Below, piece after piece: positions 8,251 to 16,606 of a stretch of DNA of 64,000 bases. The stretch spans positions 1 through 64,000 of the forward strand of contig NZ_JAHVJZ010000001.1 in NCBI RefSeq assembly GCF_019801015.1. The letters are read 5' to 3'. The translations under genes were made by a program, and so were the position numbers. Source of the stretch: Marinobacter nauticus. GTDB lineage: Bacteria; Pseudomonadota; Gammaproteobacteria; Enterobacterales; Shewanellaceae. The stretch's first letter is position 1; every line of letters starts with the position of its first letter. Under the pieces are notes generated by a model. That model worked only from the letters and a program-made list of their open reading frames with translations, did no database searches and was not told the DNA's origin.

Positions 8251-8467
8251 ATGGCTGGGATACGGCGTTACCCAAGGGGGCCAACAGCATAATCAACATG
8301 ATAGAGACGCAGGTAAACTGTACCCATCGGTCCTGCAGCGCATCCAACTGCTCTTCCCGCTCCCGTCCGTCAATGTTGCGGTTGGTTTCCGCCTGACGAT
8401 AACGAACCCACCAATACAGGTTGCCCAGTATCAGTATCGCGACCACGATAACTAAGCGTGCCACCAT
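8249..8467 (-). CDS. Small membrane protein, unknown function
   Basis: A 72-residue protein with a hydrophobic N-terminal segment (residues 2-20), a charged middle (REREEQLDALQDRW) that could be a short amphipathic helix, and a second hydrophobic segment near the C-terminus. The ATG at 8467 is chosen because a GGAGGG ribosome site sits five to six bases upstream, while the longer open frame to 8569 lacks one. No family is recognised. Confidence 0.6.
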   Translation of the reverse strand: MVARLVIVVAILILGNLYWWVRYRQAETNRNIDGREREEQLDALQDRWVQFTCVSIMLIMLLAPLGNAVSQP

Positions 8468-8571
8468 AACGCCCTCCATGCGTTGAACCCGCCTGTTTTT
8501 TACTCTAACGCGACAACGCGGGAACGCAATGAAGCATCCGCCTGCGACTGGATGGAGATCATCATTCATGC

Positions 8572-8599
8572 AAAAAAAGCGGCGCCGGTTGGCGCCGCT
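8572..8599 (-). terminator. Terminator of the DUF4397 gene
   Basis: AGCGGCGCC-GGTT-GGCGCCGCT stem followed, on the minus strand, by a run of T (7 A on the plus strand at 8572-8578). It lies 22 bp after the DUF4397 stop. Confidence 0.85.
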
Positions 8600-8620
8600 G
8601 ACGTGTGGTGACGATGAGCG

Positions 8621-9991
8621 TTACTCCATCATGTTGAAGTCATCCAGCAGAATCACACCAAACTCCGGACCGCCCCCTTCCATATCCCGGGCAATGGCGG
8701 TGTAGATTTTGTTGGCTTCCAGCTCCAGCATCAGCGGACCAATGGCCGCGTCCTGGGTGCCGGTCGGTGTGACGGTCACGTAGTAGGTGCCCGCAGCCAG
8801 CGGCACCAGGCCGGTTTCAGCGCGGATTGGCACATTGCTGAATGCCGGGGTTTCATCGCTGATGTCGCCGTCGGTACCGACGTAGATGTCTACGTTGCCC
8901 GCACCCGGTGAAGCGTGCAGCAGGCGGATTTGGGCAGCAGTGGCAATGCGACGACCTTTGCCTTCAACAATCCATGGAGTGATGTCCGCGACCAGGCCGG
9001 TGGCCAGAATGGTGTACGCGGTGTTCAGGGCAAAATCGGCGTCGGCATCGATCACGTAGGTGCCAGGGGCCGCAGACGGCTCCACTTTCAGGTTGTGCAT
9101 GCCAGCGGAGAGCGGCAGGAAGCCAGAGAATCCGGTGTAAGGCACGTTGGTCAGGGCCACGGCATCATCCACCAGCACATTCACTTCCGGTGCATCCGGA
9201 GAGGCGTGAACCACCCGCGCTTCCGCACCCGCATTGACGTCACTGATGAGGCTGACACCCTCATCGCCCCAGGCCATCACGTTGATGGGGGAGGGACCGC
9301 TCAGCGTATTGGAAACGGCAACCAGCATCAGGTCGGTATCGGCAGCCAGGTCGAGTGCACCGGAATCGAACACCACGTCTTTGGAACCAGACAGCGTCAC
9401 GCGTGCCTGATACATCCCCGCGGCGACTTCGATTAAGTCACTGCTGTCCTTAAACGCCACGCCCGCTAACGCTGGGTCCATCATGGCAATGTCGTCGTCA
9501 GGAGCGGTCAGGTAAATGTCCACGGCCGGCGCGTCCGGGCTGGCATGAACGATCTGGAGGCGGATATTGCCTGCGCCAAAGTCTTCATCCATCCGCGCCA
9601 GAATCAGCGGCTCAAGCGTGGCGTCGGCCACTTTACCCACTGCAATAACGGAATACTCCATGTCACCCATCAGATCGAGGGTGGCGGGACCGATCACCGT
9701 GGTAGTGGAACCGTCCGGCAGAATCGCGTCGACACCGATGGAGTATTCCCCTTCGGCCAGCTCGATAAAGCCGGAGCCTTGGTAGTAATCCACCATCTCA
9801 AGCGCGTTGTCACCATTGACGGTGATGTTGACCTCGGGGGCATCAGGCGACGCATGAAGAACGCGAATGTCTGTGTCTTCAAGCGGCACAACGGGAGGAG
9901 GGGTAACGACAATATCGTCGTCATCGTCATCACAGGCCGCCAGAAAGGCGACGCTGCAACCTAACAGCAGGACTTGAGCGATCCGTTTCAT
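8621..9991 (-). CDS. DUF4397 repeat lipoprotein
   Basis: A 456-residue predicted lipoprotein. The signal peptide ends in LAAC (residues 17-20), followed by a run of six Asp, which in Gammaproteobacteria would favour transport to the outer membrane under the +2 Asp retention rule only if overridden, so location is uncertain. The mature part is built from four DUF4397 modules, each opening with a HASPDAPxVxI-like motif (in order HASPDAPEVNI, HASPDAPAVDI, HASPDAPEVNV, HASPGAGNVDI). DUF4397 folds are beta-rich and found in secreted or surface proteins, with no known function. A perfect CRP-type operator lies 47 bp upstream of the start. Confidence 0.88.
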   Translation of the reverse strand: MKRIAQVLLLGCSVAFLAACDDDDDDIVVTPPPVVPLEDTDIRVLHASPDAPEVNITVNGDNALEMVDYYQGSGFIELAEGEYSIGVDAILPDGSTTTVIGPATLDLMGDMEYSVIAVGKVADATLEPLILARMDEDFGAGNIRLQIVHASPDAPAVDIYLTAPDDDIAMMDPALAGVAFKDSSDLIEVAAGMYQARVTLSGSKDVVFDSGALDLAADTDLMLVAVSNTLSGPSPINVMAWGDEGVSLISDVNAGAEARVVHASPDAPEVNVLVDDAVALTNVPYTGFSGFLPLSAGMHNLKVEPSAAPGTYVIDADADFALNTAYTILATGLVADITPWIVEGKGRRIATAAQIRLLHASPGAGNVDIYVGTDGDISDETPAFSNVPIRAETGLVPLAAGTYYVTVTPTGTQDAAIGPLMLELEANKIYTAIARDMEGGGPEFGVILLDDFNMME

Positions 9992-10037
9992 CTGTTCTCT
10001 CCGGTTAGTGGGATCGAAGAGACCAAACGCAACCGGA

Positions 10038-10053
10038 TGTGACCCGGATCACA
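10038..10053. promoter_or_regulatory. CRP-type operator upstream of the DUF4397 gene
   Basis: TGTGACCCGGATCACA is a perfect TGTGA-N6-TCACA. It overlaps the dgt stop codon and sits about 54 bp (centre) upstream of the DUF4397 start. This suggests control of the lipoprotein by cAMP-CRP or a CRP/FNR relative. The call rests on sequence match only. Confidence 0.6.
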
Positions 10054-11395
10054 TTCGTGATTGCAATTCGAACAAATTCCCTGAGCGCGGGGTGAATAAG
10101 TTCTCATGCAAACGGGCAGCGAACTCATCGGTCATGCCCGACAGATAGTCGGCAATCACCCGGTTTCCGCTGTTGCCCCGGGTGATGTCGTCCTGCCAGC
10201 GCCGTGCTGTGGTGGAGGGAAGCAGCCGTTGCGGATCGGAGGCAAATGCCTCGAACAGCTCCATCACCATCTGCTGGCCTTTAAACTCCAGAAGTTGCAC
10301 TTCCGGCTTGCGGATCACGTTGGTGAGCACGAAAGCTTTGAGCACTTTGAGCAGCCCGTGGTGCTCCGGATGCAGGCGCGCACGCTGACTGAGCAGGGGA
10401 GTGATGCTCTTGTCCGACTGCGTCTCCAGTGTGACGGCAGTGATCAGCGCGTTCACTAAGGTGCCGATGGCGTCTTTACGGCGGTAATGCTCAGGACAGA
10501 ACAGGTCGTCACTGAGCCGGGAAAGTTGGGTGGGGGAGAAGGGCCCGCCAGCGCCGATCAGCGGTTCCACCACCTCCTCCTGCCAGCGACTCTGTTTGAC
10601 GATGCCGAGCACAATGGCGTCTTCCAGATCGTGCACGGAATAGGCGATGTCATCGGCCAGTTCCATGATGGAGCAGTCCAGGGATTTATGTCGGCTGCGA
10701 CGGTGGCCATTGGTGTCAGGTTCTGGCTTGAGGCTCTGAAAAGCCGAACGCTCATCGTCGCTCATTGGGCTGAGTACCCAGTCGAGAATCGCTTCATCGT
10801 CATCGAACAGCGCTTTGGCTGGCTGCCAGTCGCTGGCTTTCAGCTGGCGGAAGTTGGCGGCGGGCCCTTGTACGCCGGGGCGGGCGACCTGGCGATGACA
10901 GACCGGATACTTAAGGATGCCCAGCAACGTGCGCCGGGTGAGGTTCATGCCGTAATCCTGGGTGTAGGGCTCAAGCCGGGCAAGAATGCGGAAGGTCTGG
11001 CCGTTGCCTTCAAATCCGCCGTGTTCGCGCATCATGTAGTTGAGTGCGACCTCACCACCGTGGCCAAACGGCGGATGGCCGATGTCGTGAGCCAGGCACA
11101 GGGTCTCAATAAGCTGGTCATCCAGCAGGGTGGCGATGTCCGGTGATTGAAGGCGCAGCTGGGCGTTGAGGGCAGTGCCAATCTGAGCGGCTTCCAGAGA
11201 GTGGGTCAGGCGGGTTCGATAGAAGTCATTCATGCCAACCCCAAGCACCTGGGTTTTGGCCTGCAACCGTCGGAAAGCGGCAGAGTGAAGCACCCGCGCC
11301 TTGTCCCGCTGATAGGGGTGGCGCTGGTCATTCTTGCGCTGCTTGTTTTCCTGAAACCGCCGCTCCAACCAGAGCGGCGTAAGGGAATCGCTCAT
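10049..11395 (-). CDS. dgt: dGTP triphosphohydrolase-like HD protein
   Basis: A 448-residue HD-domain enzyme predicted to hydrolyse dGTP (or other dNTPs) to the nucleoside and tripolyphosphate. The metal-binding HD motifs are present: RTRLTHSLEAAQIG early, then CLAHDIGHPPFGHGGE, with a downstream ELADDIAYSVHDLED carrying the third Asp. The length fits the shorter dGTPase-like type 2 proteins, not E. coli Dgt (about 505). It lies 55 bp after yfbR on the same strand, so two dNTP- or dNMP-degrading enzymes are neighbours and probably co-transcribed with alaA. Confidence 0.9.
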   Translation of the reverse strand: MSDSLTPLWLERRFQENKQRKNDQRHPYQRDKARVLHSAAFRRLQAKTQVLGVGMNDFYRTRLTHSLEAAQIGTALNAQLRLQSPDIATLLDDQLIETLCLAHDIGHPPFGHGGEVALNYMMREHGGFEGNGQTFRILARLEPYTQDYGMNLTRRTLLGILKYPVCHRQVARPGVQGPAANFRQLKASDWQPAKALFDDDEAILDWVLSPMSDDERSAFQSLKPEPDTNGHRRSRHKSLDCSIMELADDIAYSVHDLEDAIVLGIVKQSRWQEEVVEPLIGAGGPFSPTQLSRLSDDLFCPEHYRRKDAIGTLVNALITAVTLETQSDKSITPLLSQRARLHPEHHGLLKVLKAFVLTNVIRKPEVQLLEFKGQQMVMELFEAFASDPQRLLPSTTARRWQDDITRGNSGNRVIADYLSGMTDEFAARLHENLFTPRSGNLFELQSRM

Positions 11396-11450
11396 CTGCC
11401 GTGTCCACTCAAAGGGTTAGCGTCCAGTGTCGGCGGCAGTGAGGGGGACG

Positions 11451-12053
11451 TCAAGAGGGAGAAGCGAGGCTGTCCAGCGTGGCGCCGCAGGAGGCGAGGA
11501 ACACATCAAGGAAGTAGGCCACCTCCGGCTGCTCCCTGAGTTGGGCCAGTTTGGGTTCCAGCTTTTCCACCACATGAGAAAACTCATGGTTATGGTGTGC
11601 CAGTTCATCCTTGGCTTTGAGGTAGGCGCAGATGACGTCTGCGGCCTTAACCACCGCAGCGTATTCCGGCTCCACCTGGCTTTGGATCAGCAGGCTGGCG
11701 AAGTCCTCGCGCAGCTCTGGCGGCAGGCTGTCCAAACAGTGCTGTTCCGCAGCCGCCTCCAGCTTTTTAAATTCACTGGTGATCTGGGCATTGGAGTACT
11801 TCACCGGGCTGACAATGTCGCCGAGACGGGTTTCCGAACACTCGTGATAGAGGGCGATAGTGGCGGCGCGTTCCGGCACCAGCTGGCCGCCATACAATCG
11901 GTTCTTAATCACCGCCAGCAAGTGGGCCACAATGGCCACCTGATGACTGTGTTCCGCGACGTTTTCGGGCTTGACGCAATACATCAGTGACCAACGCCGG
12001 ATCAGTGGCATCCGGAACAGCCAGGCAAGAAAGGTACTGCTGGATTGCGTCAT
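11451..12053 (-). CDS. yfbR: 5'-deoxynucleotidase YfbR
   Basis: A 200-residue HD-domain phosphohydrolase that removes the 5'-phosphate from deoxyribonucleoside monophosphates. The N-terminus (FLAWLFRMPLIRRWSLMY) and the ENVAEHSHQ motif carrying metal ligands match E. coli YfbR (199 residues). The paired YHECSETRLGDI holds the HE/D ligands. It sits 22 bp after alaA, the same adjacency as in E. coli. Cytoplasmic. Confidence 0.94.
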   Translation of the reverse strand: MTQSSSTFLAWLFRMPLIRRWSLMYCVKPENVAEHSHQVAIVAHLLAVIKNRLYGGQLVPERAATIALYHECSETRLGDIVSPVKYSNAQITSEFKKLEAAAEQHCLDSLPPELREDFASLLIQSQVEPEYAAVVKAADVICAYLKAKDELAHHNHEFSHVVEKLEPKLAQLREQPEVAYFLDVFLASCGATLDSLASPS

Positions 12054-12075
12054 AGGACTCTCCCTTTAAAAAACG

Positions 12076-13290
12076 TTATTGGCGGTAGCGGCCGAGGAAC
12101 TGCTCAAACTTGTCCATCGCCTTGTCCAGGTCTTCAAGATGGGGCAGGAACACCACGCGCAGGTGATCCGGTTCCGGCCAGTTAAAGGCGGTGCCCTGAA
12201 CCAGCAGGATCTTCTCCTGCAGCAGCAGGTCCAGCACCAGCTTCTCGTCGTCAATCAGATTGAATTTCTTCACGTCCAGTTTGGGGAACGCGTACATCGC
12301 CCCACGAGGCTTGTACACGCTGACACCGTCGATGGCATTAAGGCGGTCCACCACCAGGTCCCGCTGCTGGCACAGACGGCCCGTGGGCAGCAACAGTTCA
12401 TTGACCGACTGGTAGCCCCCCAGGGCGGTCTGAATGGCGTGCTGAACCGGCACGTTCGCACACAAGCGCATGGACGCCAGCATCTCCAGGCCTTCAATGT
12501 AGCCACGGGCGTGGGAGCGGTCGCCGGACAGCATCATCCAGCCAGCGCGGAAGCCCGCGGCCCGGTAGGCTTTGGACAGGCCGTTGAAGGTGATGATCAG
12601 CAGGTCATCGGCCAGGGACGCGGTGGGGATGTGAGTGGCACCGTCGTACAGGATCTTGTCGTAGATCTCATCGGAGAACACGATCAGGTCGTGCTCGCGG
12701 GCGATCTGAAGCAACTCCAGCAACATGGCGCGGCTGTATACAGCGCCGGTGGGGTTGTTGGGGTTGATGATCACCAGTGCGCGGGTTTGCGGGGTGATCT
12801 TGGCGCGGATATCTTCCAGATCCGGCATCCAGTCCGCCTGCTCGTCACAGCGGTAGTGTACGGCAGTACCGCCACCCAGATGAACGGCCGCGGTCCAGAG
12901 CGGGTAATCCGGGGCCGGAACCAGGATTTCATCGCCGTTATTCAGCAGGCCCTGCATCGCCATCACGATCAACTCGGACACGCCATTGCCGATGTAGACG
13001 TCTTCCACATCCACATCACGGATACCGTAGGGTTGATAGTGCTGGACCACCGCCTTACGAGCGGAGAACAGGCCTTTGGAATCACAGTAACCCTGGCTTT
13101 CGGGCAGGTTCAGGATAACGTCGCGAACGATCTCCTCCGGGGCATCAAACCCAAAGGGGGCCGGGTTGCCGATGTTCAGCTTAAGCACCCGGTGGCCCTC
13201 CTCTTCCAGTCGTTTTGCCTCCCGTGCCACTGGACCCCGAATGTCATAGCAGACCGAGTTCAGTTTATTGGACTTCAAGATGGGACGCAT
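12076..13290 (-). CDS. alaA: Alanine transaminase AlaA
   Basis: A 404-residue class I PLP aminotransferase that makes alanine from pyruvate and glutamate. It matches E. coli AlaA (formerly YfbQ, 405 residues) in length and in its start (RPILKSNKLNSVCYDIRGPV). The PLP lysine lies in GLSKAYR and the phosphate-binding Arg in FRAGWMML. The ATG at 13290 is chosen over the longer frame to 13386 because it gives the family N-terminus and has an AGAGG site eight bases upstream. Divergent from the DUF4442 gene with a CRP-type site between. Confidence 0.94.
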   Translation of the reverse strand: MRPILKSNKLNSVCYDIRGPVAREAKRLEEEGHRVLKLNIGNPAPFGFDAPEEIVRDVILNLPESQGYCDSKGLFSARKAVVQHYQPYGIRDVDVEDVYIGNGVSELIVMAMQGLLNNGDEILVPAPDYPLWTAAVHLGGGTAVHYRCDEQADWMPDLEDIRAKITPQTRALVIINPNNPTGAVYSRAMLLELLQIAREHDLIVFSDEIYDKILYDGATHIPTASLADDLLIITFNGLSKAYRAAGFRAGWMMLSGDRSHARGYIEGLEMLASMRLCANVPVQHAIQTALGGYQSVNELLLPTGRLCQQRDLVVDRLNAIDGVSVYKPRGAMYAFPKLDVKKFNLIDDEKLVLDLLLQEKILLVQGTAFNWPEPDHLRVVFLPHLEDLDKAMDKFEQFLGRYRQ

Positions 13291-13371
13291 GGAGGAAACC
13301 TCTAAAAAAAGTACGCAAAATAGGATCTCGCAACATAGCGAAAAGCCGGTTAAGTGTGAAGCCTGGGTTGA

Positions 13372-13387
13372 TGTGACCGGGATCACA
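13372..13387. promoter_or_regulatory. CRP-type operator between alaA and the DUF4442 gene
   Basis: TGTGACCGGGATCACA is a perfect TGTGA-N6-TCACA in the 142-bp divergent gap. It is centred about 89 bp from the alaA start and 53 bp from the DUF4442-family start, so it could act on either. Confidence 0.6.
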
Positions 13388-13432
13388 AGATAGGATGATT
13401 GCTCTAGTGGTATGACCAGTCAAGGAGTGAAT

Positions 13433-13921
13433 GTGAGCTGGCCGGTGAGTGCAAACACCGTCAGGCGGCTGTTAAACCTGTGGCCGCCTTTTCTGTTTCC
13501 GGGGATCCGCATCGAGCAATTGGACCCGGATTACCGTTATTGCCGGGTGGCGCTGAAGCTGCGTCCCTGGAATCGAAACGCCAATGGCAGCCATTTTGGC
13601 GGCAGTCTGTTTGCGATGACAGACCCCATCTACGCCATGATGCTGATGGGCATTTTCGGTAAAGAGTACCGGGTGTGGGACAAGGAAGCGGACATCGATT
13701 ACATCAAGCCCGGCAAAGGCAGGGTGTACGCGGAGTTTCGTCTGACCGACGGTCAACTGGATGCGATCCGCAATGCGACCGCGGAAGGGGACAAGGTGCT
13801 GCCGGAGTTCATCGTTGAGGTGAAGGACGAAAACGGCGACATCGTGTGCCGCTTGCGACGGGTGCTGTACGTGCGTAAAAAACCCCAGTTCCGGATGGAG
13901 CCGCCCGCAGAAACGGCATAA
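13433..13921 (+). CDS. DUF4442 hotdog-fold thioesterase-like protein
   Basis: A 162-residue protein of the DUF4442 (YiiD C-terminal-like) family, predicted hotdog-fold acyl-thioesterase. The segment NANGSHFGGSLFAMTDPIYAMM is the usual active-site region, with the conserved Asn/His-Gly-Gly pattern. A GTG at 13433 is chosen because AAGGAG lies five bases upstream; the ATG at 13412 overlaps that ribosome site. Its substrate is unknown. Converges with fldA across a shared terminator. Confidence 0.8.
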   Translation: MSWPVSANTVRRLLNLWPPFLFPGIRIEQLDPDYRYCRVALKLRPWNRNANGSHFGGSLFAMTDPIYAMMLMGIFGKEYRVWDKEADIDYIKPGKGRVYAEFRLTDGQLDAIRNATAEGDKVLPEFIVEVKDENGDIVCRLRRVLYVRKKPQFRMEPPAETA

Positions 13922-13923
13922 AC

Positions 13924-13951
13924 AAAAAAGGACCCGGAAGGGTCCTTTTTT
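13924..13951. terminator. Bidirectional terminator between DUF4442 gene and fldA
   Basis: AAAAAGGACCC-GGAA-GGGTCCTTTTT is symmetrical, with an A run on the left and a T run on the right, so it can stop transcripts from both converging genes. Confidence 0.88.
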
Positions 13952-13967
13952 CGTTTTGGCGAGTGAC

Positions 13968-14492
13968 TCAGCCCAGTTCGGCCAGGCACATCTCGTCAAA
14001 GATCTGCTTCACCCAGGCGTCAACGCGCTCTTCGGTCAGCTCGGGTTGACGGTCTTCGTCGATACCCAGGCCAACAAAGGTGTTGTCGTCCACCAGCGCC
14101 TTGGAGGCTTCGAAGGTGTAGCCTTCGGTGGAGGTGTGGCCAACGATGATCGCACCACGCTCACGCGCGATGTCAGCGATCTGGCCCATGGCATCCAGGA
14201 AGTACTCAGCGTAGTCTTCCTGATCACCGCAACCAAAGATGGCGACCAGCTTGTCGGTGAAGTCGATCTGCTCCAGCTCCGGGAAGAAGTCATCCCAGTC
14301 ACACTGGGCTTCGCCGTAGTACCAGGTCGGGATCCCGAGCAGCAACAGGCTGAACTCATCAATCTCTTCTTTACTGCTCTTGGCGATGTCCTTAACGGCC
14401 ACCATTTTTTCGCCAAGTTTTTTCTGGATCATCTTGGCAACGGCTTCGGTGTTACCGGTGTCGCTGCCAAAGAACAGACCTACGCTTGCCAT
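13968..14492 (-). CDS. fldA: Flavodoxin FldA
   Basis: A 174-residue long-chain flavodoxin, a cytoplasmic one-electron carrier that serves reductases such as MetH, IspG/H or pyruvate formate-lyase activase. The FMN phosphate loop GSDTGNTE lies at residues 9-16, and the isoalloxazine-flanking loops (PTWYYGE and FGCGDQEDYAEYF) are present. The ATG at 14492 gives the family start MASVGLFFG. It heads into ybfE-DUF2788-ybfF on the same strand, the conserved gammaproteobacterial cluster. Confidence 0.95.
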   Translation of the reverse strand: MASVGLFFGSDTGNTEAVAKMIQKKLGEKMVAVKDIAKSSKEEIDEFSLLLLGIPTWYYGEAQCDWDDFFPELEQIDFTDKLVAIFGCGDQEDYAEYFLDAMGQIADIARERGAIIVGHTSTEGYTFEASKALVDDNTFVGLGIDEDRQPELTEERVDAWVKQIFDEMCLAELG

Positions 14493-14529
14493 TCGCATAC
14501 CTATATCTGTTGGTGAGTATGTTCCGCCG

Positions 14530-14817
14530 TCAGGGGCGGTCCGAGTCCAAGTTGAATTGTGCCAGCAAGATGGACTCAATCAGTTGACTGCGGCTGATAT
14601 TACTGTCCAGGGCCTGGTCATTCAAGGCGTTGTACAACGCTTCTGAGACCTTGAGCTCAATGCGTTTGAGGCCCCGGGATCGGTCACGCTGGATCTGGTT
14701 ACGTTTGTTAACACGCAACTGTTCCTCCCGGGGCAGGGGATTGGTCCGGGGGCGGCCACGGCGTTTTTCCGTGGCGAACATATCCAGGGTCGTTCTGTCG
14801 GTTTTCTCGATTGCCAT
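14530..14817 (-). CDS. ybfE: LexA-regulated protein YbfE family
   Basis: A 95-residue basic protein very close to E. coli YbfE, seen in the shared DRTTLDMFA start, the AT-hook-like RRGRPRTNPL segment (residues 19-28) and RGLKRIELKV. The second half resembles a ribbon-helix-helix fold with SRSQLIESIL. In E. coli the gene is in the SOS regulon. I do not see a clear CTGT-N8-ACAG box upstream here. It sits 37 bp before fldA on the same strand. Confidence 0.88.
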   Translation of the reverse strand: MAIEKTDRTTLDMFATEKRRGRPRTNPLPREEQLRVNKRNQIQRDRSRGLKRIELKVSEALYNALNDQALDSNISRSQLIESILLAQFNLDSDRP

Positions 14818-14829
14818 GATTTATGACGG

Positions 14830-15051
14830 TCAGCCGATGCCAGCGCCTTCCCAAAAGAGCTGAATCACTCCTTTGGCAACGAAGCCGGCGCAGCCTAAAA
14901 ACAGCACTAGCCACACGATAAAGCGTCCGAAAGGGGGCACTTTACCCTTGTTCAATACGTCCCTGATGGACATGCCAATTAAGAAGAAGATGGCGGCCAG
15001 ACCTAAGTTCAAGCCCAACGCCTCCCACTGTTCAAATTGGATATTCAGCAT
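14830..15051 (-). CDS. DUF2788 small membrane protein
   Basis: A 73-residue protein with two hydrophobic segments (about 12-28 and 42-64) separated by a short basic loop (RDVLNKGKVPPFGR). It fits DUF2788, a family found in this same place between ybfF and ybfE in Shewanella and its relatives. The stop lies 12 bp before the ybfE start, so the two are co-transcribed. No function is known. Confidence 0.8.
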   Translation of the reverse strand: MLNIQFEQWEALGLNLGLAAIFFLIGMSIRDVLNKGKVPPFGRFIVWLVLFLGCAGFVAKGVIQLFWEGAGIG

Positions 15052-15084
15052 GTCATCACCTTCCTGGCGTTTTGAGGGCGCGCA

Positions 15085-15891
15085 CTATAGCACAGCCCCT
15101 GGATCCGCACCAAGGCCCGAAGGGCTTAAATGGCGGTTTAGGAACTGGATAACCTGGCGGTTAAACAGTTGCGGCTTTTCGGCGTGCAGCCAGTGGCCGG
15201 TTCCTGCGATGACGCGGGCTTCCGCATTGGGGAATCGGGCCAGCACTTGCGGTTGGTGTTTGGCCAGCAGGTAGTCGGAGTGTTCCCCTTTGATAAAACG
15301 GGCCGGGCCGGTCCAGGGTTCACCTTCTGGCAGGGCGTCGATCAGATTGGGGTAGTTGGCGGCGATGGCCGACAGGTGAATTTGCCAGCGAAATCCCCCT
15401 TGCGGTTGCGGCTTCAGGTTTTTGGTCAGAAACAGTGCCGTGCCTGCGTCGATGCCCGCGTCCATAAGAGTTTGTTGCGCGGCCTTGCGGGAGGGCAGGG
15501 TGGCGGCATCAATGGCGCTGAGCGTATCAAGAATGGTGTCATGGCGGCGGTGATACGCCACCGGCGCGATGTCAGCCACCACCAGGGCACTGACCGCCTC
15601 CGGGTGCGCCTGAGCAAACGTCATGGCCACTTTGCCACCGAGGCTGTGTCCCACCAGCGCCACCTGCTCGAGCTGAAGTTGCTGACGCAGGGCGTCGAGG
15701 TCTTCGGCCATTTCGGCAAAGGTCATGGACTGATGATGGGGTGAGCGGCCATGGTTGCGCAGGTCAACCCGAATCACCTGGTAGCCTTCCGCTTCCAGCG
15801 CCCGGCCCAGTCCGGCCAGGTTATCCCGGTCACCAAACAGGCCGTGAATCAGGATCACGGCGGGGCCTTCACCGTGGCGTTCATAATGCAT
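15085..15891 (-). CDS. ybfF: Alpha/beta hydrolase YbfF (acyl-CoA esterase)
   Basis: A 268-residue alpha/beta hydrolase. The oxyanion HG motif (ILIHGLFGDRDNL), nucleophile elbow GHSLGG (Ser83) and C-terminal His in GTGHWLHAEKP are intact. E. coli YbfF hydrolyses long-chain acyl-CoA esters. The ATG at 15891 is preferred because it follows GGGAGAAG and gives the family N-terminus; the open frame extends to 16119 without support. It is divergent from seqA, as in related genomes. Confidence 0.92.
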   Translation of the reverse strand: MHYERHGEGPAVILIHGLFGDRDNLAGLGRALEAEGYQVIRVDLRNHGRSPHHQSMTFAEMAEDLDALRQQLQLEQVALVGHSLGGKVAMTFAQAHPEAVSALVVADIAPVAYHRRHDTILDTLSAIDAATLPSRKAAQQTLMDAGIDAGTALFLTKNLKPQPQGGFRWQIHLSAIAANYPNLIDALPEGEPWTGPARFIKGEHSDYLLAKHQPQVLARFPNAEARVIAGTGHWLHAEKPQLFNRQVIQFLNRHLSPSGLGADPGAVL

Positions 15892-15970
15892 CGACACTTC
15901 TCCCTCCTGGCGTGGTGCAGTTGGCGGCGGATTGTGCCAATGGGGCTGGCGATTTGGCAAGTTTTTGCCG

Positions 15971-15999
15971 TGGTCGGCAGAGTTCAGGCTCGTTATAAT
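15971..15999 (+). promoter_or_regulatory. Candidate seqA promoter
   Basis: A perfect -10 TATAAT at 15994-15999 lies 38 bp before the seqA start, with a weak -35 (TGGTCG) 17 bp upstream. It is in the correct place for a seqA-pgm transcript. Confidence 0.45.
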
Positions 16000-16036
16000 G
16001 CGTCTGATTTTGTGCAAAAAAGCTGACAGGACTGCA

Positions 16037-16591
16037 ATGAAATACATCGAGATCGACGACGAGCTGTACCGCCATATCGCCTCCAACACCCAACAAATCG
16101 GTGAAAGCGCTTCGGACATTCTGCGCCGCCTGCTGGGCCTGGAAGTGAACGCCGAGGCCGAGTCGATCCCGGAGCGGGTCAGTGAGCCGTCGCTGGAAGG
16201 GGTTGAAGAGCATGTACCCGCGCCTGCCCCGGTGCGTTCAGCCGTCGCTGAAGCCGGTGTTTTCGATGAGCTGGTTGGGGACGATCAACTGGAACGCCAG
16301 AAAGGGGCTGTGGGTCGCTTTGTCTACTTGCTGGATTGCCTCTACCGTCAACATCCCGGTGCCTTCGATGCGGTTCTGAACATCCGCGGTCGTGACCGTC
16401 TCTACTTCTCTCAGAGCAAAGAGGCCCTGTTGAAGGCCAGCCCCAGTGCCAATCCGAAGCAGATTGGCGCCAGCCCGTTCTGGGTATCGGCCAACAACAA
16501 CACCGCCAAAAAGCGCGCTATCCTTGAGGAAGTGCTTGATTTGCTGGGGTGCCAGAAAGCCTTGGCCACTCAGATCGCGGAACAGATCTAA
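16037..16591 (+). CDS. seqA: Replication initiation regulator SeqA
   Basis: A 184-residue protein that binds hemimethylated GATC sites and delays re-initiation at oriC. The N-terminal oligomerisation domain (KYIEIDDELYRHIA, residues 2-15) and the C-terminal DNA-binding domain ending in FWVSANNNTAKKR are well conserved. SeqA occurs only in Dam-methylating gammaproteobacteria such as Enterobacterales, Vibrionales and Alteromonadales, so it supports the taxonomic call. pgm starts 15 bp later, the conserved seqA-pgm operon. The ATG at 16037 gives the standard N-terminus. Confidence 0.96.
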   Translation: MKYIEIDDELYRHIASNTQQIGESASDILRRLLGLEVNAEAESIPERVSEPSLEGVEEHVPAPAPVRSAVAEAGVFDELVGDDQLERQKGAVGRFVYLLDCLYRQHPGAFDAVLNIRGRDRLYFSQSKEALLKASPSANPKQIGASPFWVSANNNTAKKRAILEEVLDLLGCQKALATQIAEQI

Positions 16592-16606
16592 CCCTCAGGA
16601 ACCACT

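Noticed and set aside
12079-13305. A 408-codon frame on the plus strand across alaA
   Set aside because: Antisense to a complete aminotransferase gene; no motif and no ribosome site.
14818-14829. LexA box before ybfE
   Set aside because: The YbfE name suggests SOS control, but no CTGT-N8-ACAG-like sequence is seen before ybfE or the DUF2788 gene.
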